In this document: positions 16,591 through 25,790 of the stretch, one piece after another | How positions within the stretch are numbered: position 1 is the first letter of the stretch | How the letters are laid out: every line of letters begins with the position of its first letter | The notes under the pieces: generated by a model | Database searches by the model: none | Told to the model about the DNA's origin: nothing | The model's input: only the letters and a program-made list of their open reading frames with translations | DNA from: Meridianimarinicoccus zhengii | GTDB lineage: Bacteria; Pseudomonadota; Alphaproteobacteria; Rhodobacterales; Rhodobacteraceae | Assembly (NCBI RefSeq): GCF_003254465.1 | Contig: NZ_QDFI01000001.1 | Location: 92,191 to 156,190 of the forward strand | Length of the DNA: 64,000 nt | Direction of reading: 5' to 3' | Made by a program: the position numbers and the translations under genes

Positions 16591-17727
16591 ATGTCAACCG
16601 CCACCACCGCCTCGGCGTCCGCACGCCCCAACGGATTCATCGCCCGGATCGAACCCTATATGGGTGTGCTCGGCCCGCTCGTGATGATCGTGATGATCGC
16701 GCTGTTCATGGGCGTGTTCGAACCGGCCCGCTATTTCCGCCTGTCCAACATGAACCAGATCCTGCTGGACGCGGCGCTCTACATGCCGATGGCGATGGCG
16801 ATGACCTTCGTCATCACCCAGCGCGGCATCGACCTGTCCATCGGCTCCGTGGCGGCGCTGTCCGCGATCATCATCGCGTTCCTGATGAAGCAATACGGCT
16901 TTCCGGCCTGGGTCTGCGTGTTCATCGCGCTGGGCCTTGGGGGAACGATGGGGCTTATCAACGGCCTTGTCATCACCCGGCTCAAGGTTCCGGACCTGAT
17001 CGGCACGCTGGCGATGGATCTGGTCTATCGCGGCTTCGCGCTGGTTCTTGCCAAAGGCCTCGTCCTAGCACGGTTCCCGGATCTCATAACGGAAATCGGC
17101 CGCGGCCAGATGTTCGGTATCCTGCCCACGCCTGTGGTGATCGGTCTGATCACGATGGTTGCGGGCTATTTCCTGCTGCGCACCACCCATTTCGGCCGCT
17201 ACACCATCGCCATCGGGTCGAACCCCGAAGCGTCGGAGATGACCGGCGTGTCGGTGGACCGGCACAAGGTCTATGCCTACACGCTGATGGGGGCCATGGC
17301 GGCGCTGGCCGGGCTGATGCTGCTGGGCAAGCTCAACGCGATCCAGGCGACTTCCGCGCCCTATTTCAACCTGCACGTCATCGCGGCCGTCGTGGTCGGC
17401 GGCACATCGCTCTTTGGCGGGCGCCCGTCCATCGTCGGCTCGCTCGCGGGTGTGCTGCTGCTGTCGATGATGATCAACGCGCTCGTCACCCTGCGGATCG
17501 AGTTCTTCTGGCAATCGGTCGCGTCGGGCGTGGTCATCATCCTGTCGGTCGCGGCGTATGCCTTTCTGCAGAAGAAGGACCGCGACGGGGCTGCATCGCT
17601 TTCCGCCGCGCTGGCCAATCCGGACAACCGGAAGATCCTGTCGCTGGTCCTGACCTTCGCGGCAATCCTTGCGGCCCTGTTCGCCATTGGAGCGGTTCTT
17701 GCGACCCCACCGGGGGCGAGCGGCTGA
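16591..17727 (+). CDS. Sugar ABC transporter permease (RbsC/FrcC family)
   Basis: The 378-residue inner-membrane protein has about ten helices and the BPD_transp_2 hallmark regions: QRGIDLSIGSVAALSAI, GLINGLVITRLKVPDLIGT, YTIAIGSNPEASEMTGV, and GGTSLFGGRPSIVGSLAGV. The N-terminus has a Ser/Thr/Ala-rich cytoplasmic tail, and the C-terminus an extra helix after a charged loop (KKDRDG), longer than RbsC by about 50 residues. It starts 14 bp after the ATPase gene. Confidence 0.93.
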   Translation: MSTATTASASARPNGFIARIEPYMGVLGPLVMIVMIALFMGVFEPARYFRLSNMNQILLDAALYMPMAMAMTFVITQRGIDLSIGSVAALSAIIIAFLMKQYGFPAWVCVFIALGLGGTMGLINGLVITRLKVPDLIGTLAMDLVYRGFALVLAKGLVLARFPDLITEIGRGQMFGILPTPVVIGLITMVAGYFLLRTTHFGRYTIAIGSNPEASEMTGVSVDRHKVYAYTLMGAMAALAGLMLLGKLNAIQATSAPYFNLHVIAAVVVGGTSLFGGRPSIVGSLAGVLLLSMMINALVTLRIEFFWQSVASGVVIILSVAAYAFLQKKDRDGAASLSAALANPDNRKILSLVLTFAAILAALFAIGAVLATPPGASG

Positions 17728-17769
17728 CGCAAGGCGGACGACACACAGTTCACCAAGGGAGGACGACAC

Positions 17770-18921
17770 ATGAAACCGACGACACGCATAGGGCTTTGGG
17801 GCCTCGCCCCGGCGCTTGCCCTGACCGCGGGAATGGTCTGGGCCGACGGGCATCTGCCGCTCGTGACCCTGCCCGATGACAGCGAACGCGACTACTGGCT
17901 GCCCAGCCAGGTTAACGAACCCGGAACACTCGAAGCGTTGCAGGCCGTCACGGGCGAGCCGGCGGCACAGTTCTCGGGCACGCTGGAGGGGCCGATCCAG
18001 ATCGCGCTGATCTATCCTTCGGCGGACACGTCGGATTTCTGGGCGCGAAACTACCTGGCGATGACCAAACGCCTGGACGAACTGGGGATTCCCTACGAGA
18101 CCACGGAATTCGCCAGCCGCCAGATCGAACATTCGCTTCAGGCGACCTATGCGTCGCAGGTCGATCAGGACGCCGACATCTACGACTTCGTCATCTTCGG
18201 TCCCTCGGAACTGGCCACGCAGGCCGACAATATCGACAAGCTGGCGGCCAACCCGGACCTGACGACCTTTGTCTGGGCGTTCCATACGCCGCTGCAATAC
18301 CTCGAAAACCAACCGGCCAACTGGTTCGACTTCTCTTCCTCGCTGGGTGCGTCGGTGATGTGCGACTACATGCTGGAACGGCTGGGCAACGACGTGACCT
18401 ATGCCATGAACCGCGGCATTCCGGGCATCACCGACAACCAGCGCTCGGGCGAATGGGCGGCCTGCGTGGAGGAACGTGGCAACTGGACGATGGCCTATGA
18501 GCATTACGGCGAATACACCAACGAGGGCGGCTACGAGGGCACCTCGCTGATCCTGCAGGCCTATCCGGAAGCCACCGTGATCCACAACGCCAATACCGCC
18601 ATGGCGATGGGCTCAGTCGAGGCGCAGGCCGCGGTCGATGCCACGGGTCGCGTCTTCTCGACCGGCTGGGGCGGGACCGGGCTGGAGCTTGACGCCATCC
18701 GCCGGGGCGAACTTGACGCCACGCCGATGCGGATGGGTGACGATGTCGGTGCCGCCACGGCCGAAGCGATCCGTTACCATCTCGAAGGGCGCGCTGACGA
18801 ACTGCCCTTCGTGTTCCTTGGTCGGATCACCGTGGCCCATGACCAGATGAGCGAGGACGAACTGGCCGCGCTGGAGCAGGAGGCATTCCGCTTCTCCGGC
18901 ATCGAACCGCTGGAGCGCTGA
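17770..18921 (+). CDS. Periplasmic sugar-binding protein of the ABC transporter
   Basis: A 383-residue secreted protein with a signal peptide (LTAGMVWADG). The mature part is a type I periplasmic-binding fold: IQIALIYPSADTSDFWARNY at strand one and the first helix, DFVIFGPSELATQADNIDKL, and ATVIHNANTAMAMGSVEAQ near the hinge region. It carries an extra N-terminal segment of about 55 residues before the fold. DFWARNY and the N-terminal extension resemble binding proteins for larger sugar acids or autoinducer-like ligands rather than ribose. In context the ligand is likely gluconate, idonate or a ketogluconate. Confidence 0.88.
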   Translation: MKPTTRIGLWGLAPALALTAGMVWADGHLPLVTLPDDSERDYWLPSQVNEPGTLEALQAVTGEPAAQFSGTLEGPIQIALIYPSADTSDFWARNYLAMTKRLDELGIPYETTEFASRQIEHSLQATYASQVDQDADIYDFVIFGPSELATQADNIDKLAANPDLTTFVWAFHTPLQYLENQPANWFDFSSSLGASVMCDYMLERLGNDVTYAMNRGIPGITDNQRSGEWAACVEERGNWTMAYEHYGEYTNEGGYEGTSLILQAYPEATVIHNANTAMAMGSVEAQAAVDATGRVFSTGWGGTGLELDAIRRGELDATPMRMGDDVGAATAEAIRYHLEGRADELPFVFLGRITVAHDQMSEDELAALEQEAFRFSGIEPLER

Positions 18922-18941
18922 GCGGCACTGAAACGAACCGC

Positions 18942-18969
18942 AGGGGCCGGGCGGCATGCCTGGCCCTTA
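18942..18969 (+). terminator. Candidate terminator after the ABC operon
   Basis: AGGGGCCGGGC and GCCTGGCCCTT flank a short loop (18942-18967) and can form an imperfect GC-rich hairpin; only a short, mixed T tract follows. It lies 20 bp after the binding-protein stop. Confidence 0.4.
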
Positions 18970-19157
18970 TCGGACTTGCGGCGCGGGCGCCGGTTTGCCG
19001 CGCTGGACAGTATTTGTGGAAAGTGGAACAACCTGCGGCATCACGCGTTCCGGTAACCGCAACCTGTCGGATGGACAGGACTTCGTTTCATCCATCTTTC
19101 CGGGACAGACGCCATTTTACGCCCGGTGCGGCCCGGTCAGGACGATAAAGGCACAGG

Positions 19158-20186
19158 ATGCAGCGCTCGGTCAAAATGAAGGACGTCGCGCGTGCCGCGG
19201 GCGTATCGGTCATGACCGTCAGCCGTGCGTTTCGCAAGGATGCCTCGGTCCGGCAGGAAACCCGCGATGCGATCCTGAAAGTGGCCGAGGATCTGGGCTA
19301 TGTCTTCGACAGCACGGCGGCGAACCTGCGTTCGCAGCGCACCGGCTTCGTCGCCGTCACGATCCCCTCGATCAACAACGCGAACTTCGCCGACACCATT
19401 GCGGGTCTTTCCGATGTCCTGTCGGGCGAGGGGCTGCAGGTGCTGCTGGCATACACCAATTACGACGTGGCGCAGGAAGAGCGTGCGATCGAGCAATTGT
19501 TGCGCCGCCGCCCCGAGGCCATCGTAGTGACGGGGGGCAGACACACCGCACGCGGCAGGCGGCTTCTGGAGGGTGCGGGCATTCCCGTGATCGAGGCGTG
19601 GGATTTGCCCGCGGAGCCGGTCGACCATGTCGTGGGGTTTTCCAATGCCGCGACGATGGAAACGATGGTCGATCATCTCGTGGCGCAGGGCCACGAGCGC
19701 ATCGCGTTCATCGGGGGTGACGTCGATGCCGATACCCGCGGCGCGGACCGCCGCCGCGGGTTCATGGCGGCCATGGCGGCGCACGGTCTCGCCTGTGCCC
19801 GCCTGATAGAAGCCGGTCCGCCGCCGATCTCCATGCGCGAAGGGGCGCGGGCGATGGCGCGGCTGATCGCGCTGCATCCCGATACGCAGGCCGTCGTGTG
19901 CGTCTCGGACCTGTCAGCCTTCGGCGCGCTGACGGAATGCCAGCGGCGCGGGCTGCGCGTGCCGCAGGACATGGCGGTGGCGGGATTCGGCGCCTACGAG
20001 ATCGCCAGCATTTGCGTGCCGACTTTGACGACGGTCAACCCGTTCTCCCGTCGGATCGGCGAGGAGATCGCGCGCCTGATTCTCGAGGCGCGCAAGACAC
20101 CCGCCGGCCGCCAATTGCGCAGGATCGCCCCCGAACTCGTCGTCGCCGGCTCCACCGACCAGCAGTCCGACGCGGGCGGCGGGTGA
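19158..20186 (+). CDS. LacI-family transcriptional regulator
   Basis: This 342-residue repressor begins with the LacI helix-turn-helix MKDVARAAGVSVMTVSRAFR, the hinge helix region VAEDLGYVFDSTAANLRSQR, and then the type I periplasmic-binding-like effector domain (FVAVTIPSINNANFADTIAG, HERIAFIGGDV). The HTH and position suggest a GntR/IdnR-like regulator of gluconate/idonate genes. It lies alone after the ABC operon, 236 bp downstream, with a short 17-bp inverted repeat (19063-19079) in its leader that differs from the three operators. It is the only LacI protein here, so it is the natural partner for sites 1-3. Confidence 0.93.
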   Translation: MQRSVKMKDVARAAGVSVMTVSRAFRKDASVRQETRDAILKVAEDLGYVFDSTAANLRSQRTGFVAVTIPSINNANFADTIAGLSDVLSGEGLQVLLAYTNYDVAQEERAIEQLLRRRPEAIVVTGGRHTARGRRLLEGAGIPVIEAWDLPAEPVDHVVGFSNAATMETMVDHLVAQGHERIAFIGGDVDADTRGADRRRGFMAAMAAHGLACARLIEAGPPPISMREGARAMARLIALHPDTQAVVCVSDLSAFGALTECQRRGLRVPQDMAVAGFGAYEIASICVPTLTTVNPFSRRIGEEIARLILEARKTPAGRQLRRIAPELVVAGSTDQQSDAGGG

Positions 20187-20450
20187 CACGGACATGCCGC
20201 CGATAGACCCATGCCCGCGGACCTGTGCCGGTTCACGGGTCGTCCGGCAGCCGCCCAGGCAAACGGATACCTGAGCAAGTCCCGACAGTTGCGTTTCGCG
20301 GCACCGGCAGGCGCCGACCCGCGTTTCCCGCATGCGCCCCAAAGATGCCGCGATTCAGCCGTCGTCGAAGCCACGCGGCGGGGTGCTGACCCTGTGCCGA
20401 CAACAACAGGCACGCACGATTGCGACAGGGGCGGATGCCCCCCAAAGGAA
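20187..20450. other. 264 bp without a recognised gene
   Basis: Between lacI and the tctC promoter I see no coding frame with protein-like composition on either strand, no strong hairpin and no repeat. It may be spacer DNA at the border between two catabolic modules. Confidence 0.5.
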
Positions 20451-20491
20451 TTGACAGGCGCATGCCGTCTCCATAACCTACCAAATGGTAG
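20451..20491 (+). promoter_or_regulatory. tctC promoter with TetR-type operator
   Basis: TTGACA (20451-20456), a 17-bp spacer and TAACCT (20474-20479) make a good sigma-70 promoter. CTACCAAATGGTAG (20478-20491) is a palindrome with six perfect base pairs, overlapping the -10. The flanks TAAC and AT are shared with the palindrome at 26613, so one regulator should bind both. Confidence 0.75.
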
Positions 20492-20507
20492 ATACGGAGG
20501 AGATACC

Positions 20508-21527
20508 ATGGATTTTCTGCGCAAGCTCGCGGTCGTCGCGGCCGCCGGCGCCCTTGCCGGGCCGGCCGCCGCACAGGACTATAGCTGGAAGCCCGACCGT
20601 CCGATCAACATCATCGTCCCCTGGTCGGCTGGCGGATCGACCGACCAGGTCACCCGGGTCGTCGCGCCGATCCTGGAGGAGGCACTGGGGATCGAGGTTG
20701 TCGTGGTGAACCAGCCCGGCGCGTCGGGATCGACCGGAACCAAGGCCGCGCTGGACGCGCCGCGGGATGGCTACACCTGGACCGCGAACGCGATCGCGAA
20801 CAACGCGACCTACGCAGTGACGGGGCTGGTCGAAGATACCTCGATCGAGGATTACAGGATCTATCTGCACGTGGCCAACGTGCCCGTGGTCAGCGTCAAC
20901 GCCGATGCGCCCTTTCAGACCTTCTCCGAGCTTCTCGAGGCGATGGAAAGCGGCTCGGTCACGGTCGGCACGGCCGGGGTGAACTCGTCGGGCGGGATGG
21001 CGCTGGCGGCGATCAAGGAAAGTGCCGAGGGCGACTTGCCCGGCGCGCGCATGATCACCTATGACGGCGGCAATCCGGCGGTGATCGCGGCGGCCAGCGG
21101 CGAGGTGCAGGTCACGACCCAGCTTGCCGTGGAACAGACCGAGATGATCCGGGCGGGACGCCTGCGCGCGCTGACCGTGCTGTCGGACAGGCCGCTGGAA
21201 GTCGAAGGGATTGATCCGGTGCCGCCGATCACCGATTTCATGCCCAACTTCCACGTGGCGGCGGATTATTTCGGCGTGTTCATCCCCGTGGGCGCCCCGC
21301 AAGAGGTTTATGACACGGTCGACCAGGTCTGGCAGGACCACGTCATGAACAGCCCGGAACTCAAGGCCTATGCCAACGACCGCGGTGCGGTCTTCGCGCC
21401 GAGCTATGGACAGGATGCGCTGGATCAGGCGATGCCGGTGGTGATCGCCGAGGCCTGCGCCCGCGTCACCCGTGGCGAAGCGGTGATCGATCCCTCCGAG
21501 ATCGGCATCGAGTGCCCGGCGGAATAA
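20508..21527 (+). CDS. tctC: Bug-family periplasmic binding protein of a tripartite tricarboxylate transporter
   Basis: The 339-residue protein has a signal peptide (LAGPAAAQD) and the Bug/TctC fold: WKPDRPINIIVPWSAGGSTD, VVNQPGASGSTGTKAALDAP and TYDGGNPAVIAAASGEVQV. GGAGGAGAT lies just before the ATG at 20508. It captures a carboxylate ligand for the TctBA membrane pair that follows. Bug proteins bind many organic acids, so tricarboxylate specificity must not be assumed; a sugar acid fits the enzymes downstream. Confidence 0.92.
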   Translation: MDFLRKLAVVAAAGALAGPAAAQDYSWKPDRPINIIVPWSAGGSTDQVTRVVAPILEEALGIEVVVVNQPGASGSTGTKAALDAPRDGYTWTANAIANNATYAVTGLVEDTSIEDYRIYLHVANVPVVSVNADAPFQTFSELLEAMESGSVTVGTAGVNSSGGMALAAIKESAEGDLPGARMITYDGGNPAVIAAASGEVQVTTQLAVEQTEMIRAGRLRALTVLSDRPLEVEGIDPVPPITDFMPNFHVAADYFGVFIPVGAPQEVYDTVDQVWQDHVMNSPELKAYANDRGAVFAPSYGQDALDQAMPVVIAEACARVTRGEAVIDPSEIGIECPAE

Positions 21528-21539
21528 GCCGTCGCTGAG

Positions 21540-21594
21540 GGGCAGGGCGCTTGTGTCCTGCCCGCCAAGGCAGAGCACCGGGTGGTGTCCCGGT
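21540..21594 (+). terminator. Two hairpins between tctC and tctB
   Basis: GGGCAGG (21540-21546) pairs with CCTGCCC (21557-21563), and ACCGGG (21577-21582) with CCCGGT (21589-21594). There is no T tract. Such intercistronic hairpins usually give partial termination or mRNA end protection, keeping binding protein in excess over the membrane subunits. Confidence 0.45.
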
Positions 21595-21613
21595 ACAGCA
21601 AACAGGTGACTTC

Positions 21614-22099
21614 ATGACGATGGCTCTGGCCGACCGCGTGACCGCGGGTCTGCTTTTCGTGCTCGGTGTGGCCCTTCTGGTCGGCGGCTACACGATGGAC
21701 CGGCTGGAAATCCGGCAAATCCACCCCGCCTCCATTCCCGGCCTGCTGCCGATGATCCTCGGTATCCTGCTGGCGTTGTGCGCGGGGCTGCTGTTCCGGT
21801 CGTCCTTCAGGCTTGACGCGCATAACGGGGCACCGGTTCTGTCCGATGGCTCGTGGCTGCGGCTTGGTATCACGGGTGCGGTCTGCACGATCTACGCGCT
21901 CGGGCTGGTCGGCTGGCTGTCCTATTTCTGGGCGACCGCGATCTTCGCCAGTGCGTTCGCGCTGATCTTCTCGTTCCCGGTGAACGGCGACCGGCGCGCG
22001 CAGGCGGGCTCGGTCCTTGCGGCGTTGCTTCTGGGCGCCACCGTGGCGTTTGGGTCGTCGCTCCTGTTCCGTGAGCTTTTCCTGGTGCGCTTGCCATGA
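21614..22099 (+). CDS. tctB: Tripartite tricarboxylate transporter small membrane subunit
   Basis: A 161-residue protein with four predicted transmembrane helices, normal for TctB. It has the typical family start (ADRVTAGLLFVLGVALLVGGYT), the IHPASIPGLLPMILGILLALC second helix and a C-terminal hydrophobic pair. It starts at 21614 after AGGTGA and its stop overlaps the tctA start as ATGA. Sequence conservation in TctB is low; the assignment rests on topology and position. Confidence 0.88.
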   Translation: MTMALADRVTAGLLFVLGVALLVGGYTMDRLEIRQIHPASIPGLLPMILGILLALCAGLLFRSSFRLDAHNGAPVLSDGSWLRLGITGAVCTIYALGLVGWLSYFWATAIFASAFALIFSFPVNGDRRAQAGSVLAALLLGATVAFGSSLLFRELFLVRLP

Positions 22100-23619
22100 G
22101 CGGGCTGGGCGACCTGATCAACGGTCTCGGCACGCTCATGACGCCGACCCTGCTGTTTCACGCAGGCTGGGCCACGCTCCTGGGCATCATCGTCGGCTCC
22201 CTGCCGGGGCTGACGGCGACGATGGGCGTCGCGCTGATGACGACGCTGACCTATTCGCTGGATTCCACGACCGCGATCCTCGTGCTGGTCTGCATGTATG
22301 TTGGGGCGATCTACGGCGGGTCGCGCAGTGCGATCCTGCTGAATATCCCCGGCACGCCCGCCAGCGCCGCGACTTCGCTCGACGGCTACCCGCTCGCCAA
22401 GGCCGGGCGCGCGGGTTATGCAATGGGGCTGGCCACGGCGGGCTCCGCACTCGGCACGCTGGCGGGTGTCGTCATGCTGGTGCTGGTGGCCCCGCCGCTG
22501 GCCGAGGCGGCGCTGAATTTCGGCAGTTTCGAATTCTTCTGGCTTGCGGTGTTCGGCATCCTGATCTCGGGGCAACTCACGGCCGACACCACGCCGCTCA
22601 AGGGTTATATCGCGGGGCTTCTGGGCCTGTCGGTGGCGATGATCGGGTCCGATGGTATCCACGCCCATGTGCGGTTCAACATGGGGCTGACCGACCTCAA
22701 TGCCGGCATCGCGCTGATCCCGGCCATGGTCGGCGCCTTCGGCTTCGCCGAGGTGCTGACGGCGATGTGGAATCGCGCCGGTGAAATGGCGACCGCGAAG
22801 GACAAGAGCGACAAGACGATTCCCGACCTGATCGACCTGTGGCGCTACAAGATCACCATCGCCCGGTCGGGCATCATCGGCACGCTGGTGGGCATCATTC
22901 CCGGCGTGGGCGAGGATATCGGCGCATGGGCCAGTTATGCCGCGGCGCGCCGGACTTCGAAGGAGCGCGACAAGTTTGGCCATGGCAGCTACGAGGGCCT
23001 GATCGCGGCAGAGACCGGCAATTCGGCCGTGGTGCCGGGTTCGCTGATCCCGGCGGTCACGCTGGCGGTGCCCGGCTCGGCGTCCGCGGCGGTGCTGATC
23101 GCGGCGCTGTTCATCCACGGCATCCGCCCAGGTCCGTTGATCATGATCGAGCAGCCGGATTTCATCGGCCTGATCTCGGCCATGGTGGTAGTCGCCACGT
23201 TCTTCATGGCCTTCTTCGGGCTGACGCTCACACGTGCCTTCGTGCAGGTGTTGCGGGTGCCCTATGCCTATCTCATGCCCGTGGTCTTCGTGCTGTGCGT
23301 CATTGGCACCTATGCGCTGAGCCAGCGGATGTTCGATATCTGGATCATGGTGTTCTTCGGCCTTGTGGGCTTCTTGCTGCGCCAGATGAAATATCCCATG
23401 GCGCCGTTGGTGCTGGGCATCATCCTGGGCGATCTGCTGGACAAGAGCCTGCGCCGCGGGCTGACGCTCAGCGACGGGGAACTGGCGCCGTTCTTCACCC
23501 GGCCGGTGTCCGCCGGTTTCGTGGCCCTGATCGTGCTGTCCATTGCCATGAACATCCCGGCGGTCCGGCGCGCGGCCATGGCACCCGTGCGCTGGATCGG
23601 GGCGCGGTTGAATGCTTGA
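22096..23619 (+). CDS. tctA: Tripartite tricarboxylate transporter large membrane subunit
   Basis: The 507-residue, roughly twelve-helix protein carries the TctA signatures: GIIVGSLPGLTATMGVALM (family sequence G-x3-G-x-LPGL), YGGSRSAILLNIPGTPASAATSLDG, and the duplicated LVGIIPGVGEDIGAWASYA loop plus AVVPGSLIPAVTLAVPGSASAA. It is the ion-driven channel of the TctCBA importer. The last 8 bp overlap the following isomerase gene, so one polycistronic message carries transporter and enzymes. Confidence 0.96.
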   Translation: MSGLGDLINGLGTLMTPTLLFHAGWATLLGIIVGSLPGLTATMGVALMTTLTYSLDSTTAILVLVCMYVGAIYGGSRSAILLNIPGTPASAATSLDGYPLAKAGRAGYAMGLATAGSALGTLAGVVMLVLVAPPLAEAALNFGSFEFFWLAVFGILISGQLTADTTPLKGYIAGLLGLSVAMIGSDGIHAHVRFNMGLTDLNAGIALIPAMVGAFGFAEVLTAMWNRAGEMATAKDKSDKTIPDLIDLWRYKITIARSGIIGTLVGIIPGVGEDIGAWASYAAARRTSKERDKFGHGSYEGLIAAETGNSAVVPGSLIPAVTLAVPGSASAAVLIAALFIHGIRPGPLIMIEQPDFIGLISAMVVVATFFMAFFGLTLTRAFVQVLRVPYAYLMPVVFVLCVIGTYALSQRMFDIWIMVFFGLVGFLLRQMKYPMAPLVLGIILGDLLDKSLRRGLTLSDGELAPFFTRPVSAGFVALIVLSIAMNIPAVRRAAMAPVRWIGARLNA

Positions 23620-24442
23620 ATATGCGCTGTGCAACGAGTTGCTGGCGGGCGAGGGCAAGCCGCTGGCCGAACAGGCGCGGATCGCGGCGGAGCTGGGCTA
23701 TGTCGGGCTCGAACTGGCGCCCGCGACGCTGGGTTCCGAACCGCACCGGCTGGGGGCGGCGGAGGTGGCCGGGATACGCGCGACGGTCGAGGATGCGGGG
23801 CTGCGTGTCACCGGGTTGCACTGGCTGCTGAGCGGCTATCCGGACGTGGCGATCACCGACCCCGGAACTCGTGACCGAGCGCAGGATATCCTGCTGGGGC
23901 TGGTCGATCTTTGTGCCGATCTGGGGGGTGCCGTGCTGGTTCATGGCTCGCCCCGGCAACGGCGGCGGCCCGAAGGCATGGACGATGCGGCGCTGACCGA
24001 CTGGCTTGCCGCGTTCTTTGCGCCGGTGGCGCGGGCGGCGGAAGCGCGCGGCGTGACCTATTGCATCGAACCGCTGTCGCGGGCGGAGGACGATACCGTC
24101 AACACCGTGGCACAGGGCGCGGCACTGGTGCGCGCAGTCGGCAGTCCGGCCTTCCGCACCATGATCGACATGAGCGCGGCAGGGCAGACCGAACCGTCCG
24201 TCGCCGACCTGATCCGCGACTGGGTGCCGACGGAACTGATCGGCCATGTCCATGCCAACGACACCAATCGCGGCGCGCCGGGCATGGGGGACGATCCCTT
24301 AGCCGACATCGTCCGCGCGCTTCTGGCGGTCGGCTGGGACAGGCCCGTGGGTGTCGAGCCGTTCCGCTGCCTGATCGACGCCAGCGTCACGGCGGCGACC
24401 GGCATCGCGACCCTGAAGGCCTGCGAAAGGGCCTGCGCATGA
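23612..24442 (+). CDS. Sugar phosphate isomerase/epimerase family protein (AP-endonuclease-2 fold)
   Basis: This 276-residue TIM-barrel protein shows family landmarks: AELGYVGLELAP, GLHWLLSGYP, GGAVLVHGSPRQR, the metal-ligand Glu in TYCIEPLSR, and the later Asp and His in MIDMSA and GHVHANDTN. It is a divalent-metal isomerase or epimerase of unknown substrate. The gene overlaps tctA by 8 bp and the next gene by 4 bp. A second, only distantly similar member is encoded at 29047-29871. Confidence 0.88.
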   Translation: MLEYALCNELLAGEGKPLAEQARIAAELGYVGLELAPATLGSEPHRLGAAEVAGIRATVEDAGLRVTGLHWLLSGYPDVAITDPGTRDRAQDILLGLVDLCADLGGAVLVHGSPRQRRRPEGMDDAALTDWLAAFFAPVARAAEARGVTYCIEPLSRAEDDTVNTVAQGAALVRAVGSPAFRTMIDMSAAGQTEPSVADLIRDWVPTELIGHVHANDTNRGAPGMGDDPLADIVRALLAVGWDRPVGVEPFRCLIDASVTAATGIATLKACERACA

Positions 24443-25755
24443 CCGAGGTGGAGATCCTGTCGGCCACTTGGTCGGAACGTCCGGTGGCGATGCGGCTCCC
24501 GTTTCAGTTCGGCAGCACCGAGGTGCGCAACACCGCCGAGGCGCATTGCCGGGTGGAGATCGCGGTCGATGGCCGCCGCGCGTCGGGGCGGTCGGCGCAA
24601 CTGATGGTGCCGCGCTGGTTCAACAAGGCCGCCGCCCTGAGCAATGCCGACACCATCGACGAATTGCGCCGGGTCGTGGCGGCGGCGGTCGCGGCGGCAC
24701 CGGCGCAGGCGGGCACGGCGCTGGAGATCACCCGCGCCCTGCGCACACGCATCGCGGAAGAATTGCCGCAAGTGCCCGCGCTGGCGCAGGGCTTCGGCCC
24801 GTCGCTGGTGGAACTGGCGATGCTCGACGCGCTGTGCCGCGCGCTGGACCTGCCCTTCTGGAAGGCGGCGCGGGCGGATGTCTTCGGCCTTGCGGCAGGC
24901 TGCCCCCCGGACCTGACGCCCGGTGACGTGACCCGGGCGCTGTCCGGCATCGGTGTGCCGGACCATGTCGTGCTGCGCCACACGGTCGGTTTCGACGCGC
25001 CGATCTGGCGATCTGACGTAGGGGTCGATGCGCCGGATGACGGGCTTCCCGTCTCGCTGGAGGAGGTCATCGCCACGACCGGCATCGCGGCGTTCAAGAT
25101 CAAGCTGAAGGGCGACCCGGAAGCCGATCACCGGCGGCTCCGTGCCATCGCGGGACTGATCGACCGGGGGGACGAATATTCCGTGACCCTGGACGCCAAC
25201 GAACAGTATGCGCCCGCCGATTTCGACAGGCTGCTGCGCGCTTTGTCCGATGATCGTGCGCTCGACCGTTTTTACCGGGCGATCCGGTTCGTCGAACAGC
25301 CCTACCCGCGTGAAATCGCGCTGGAAACCCCGGTTGCGGCACCCCTGCCGCTGGTCATCGACGAAAGCGACGATACCGAGGATGCCTTTGCCCGCGCGCT
25401 GACGCTTGGCTGGTCGGGCACCTCGATCAAGAGCTGCAAGGGCGTGCTGCGCGCGCTGCTGAACAAGGCGCGGGCCGAAGCCGCAGGGGCGCTTCTTTCG
25501 GGCGAGGACCTGACCTGCCAGCCCGGCATCTGCTGGCTTCAGGACACGGCCATGATGTCGGCCTGCGGCGTTCGGGACATCGAACGCAACGGCCACCATT
25601 TCGCTGGTGGGTTGCAGGGCGCGCCTGCGTCGGAACGCGCGGCGCTGCTGTTGCAACATGGTGACGTGCTCGAAGAACGGGATGGCCGCGTGGTCCTGCG
25701 GGTCGCGGCGGGGCGGGTTTCCATCGGCTCGCTGGCCCGCCCGGGCATGGGCTGA
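24439..25755 (+). CDS. Enolase-superfamily enzyme (mandelate racemase/muconate lactonising group)
   Basis: A 438-residue member with the N-terminal capping domain and C-terminal barrel. Catalytic acid/base lysines K220 and K222 lie in FKIKLKG; metal ligands are D252 (LDANEQY), E286 (VEQP) and D308/E309 (VIDESDD); K331 in SIKSCKG is on the opposite face. The KxK plus opposite Lys arrangement is that of the MLE subgroup, so cycloisomerisation, racemisation/epimerisation or acid-sugar dehydration are possible. It is longer than typical MLE proteins by 50-70 residues. It overlaps its upstream neighbour as ATGA. Confidence 0.85.
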   Translation: MTEVEILSATWSERPVAMRLPFQFGSTEVRNTAEAHCRVEIAVDGRRASGRSAQLMVPRWFNKAAALSNADTIDELRRVVAAAVAAAPAQAGTALEITRALRTRIAEELPQVPALAQGFGPSLVELAMLDALCRALDLPFWKAARADVFGLAAGCPPDLTPGDVTRALSGIGVPDHVVLRHTVGFDAPIWRSDVGVDAPDDGLPVSLEEVIATTGIAAFKIKLKGDPEADHRRLRAIAGLIDRGDEYSVTLDANEQYAPADFDRLLRALSDDRALDRFYRAIRFVEQPYPREIALETPVAAPLPLVIDESDDTEDAFARALTLGWSGTSIKSCKGVLRALLNKARAEAAGALLSGEDLTCQPGICWLQDTAMMSACGVRDIERNGHHFAGGLQGAPASERAALLLQHGDVLEERDGRVVLRVAAGRVSIGSLARPGMG

Positions 25756-25790
25756 TACGGTCTGAACCGGACATGATGCAAAGAGGGTGA

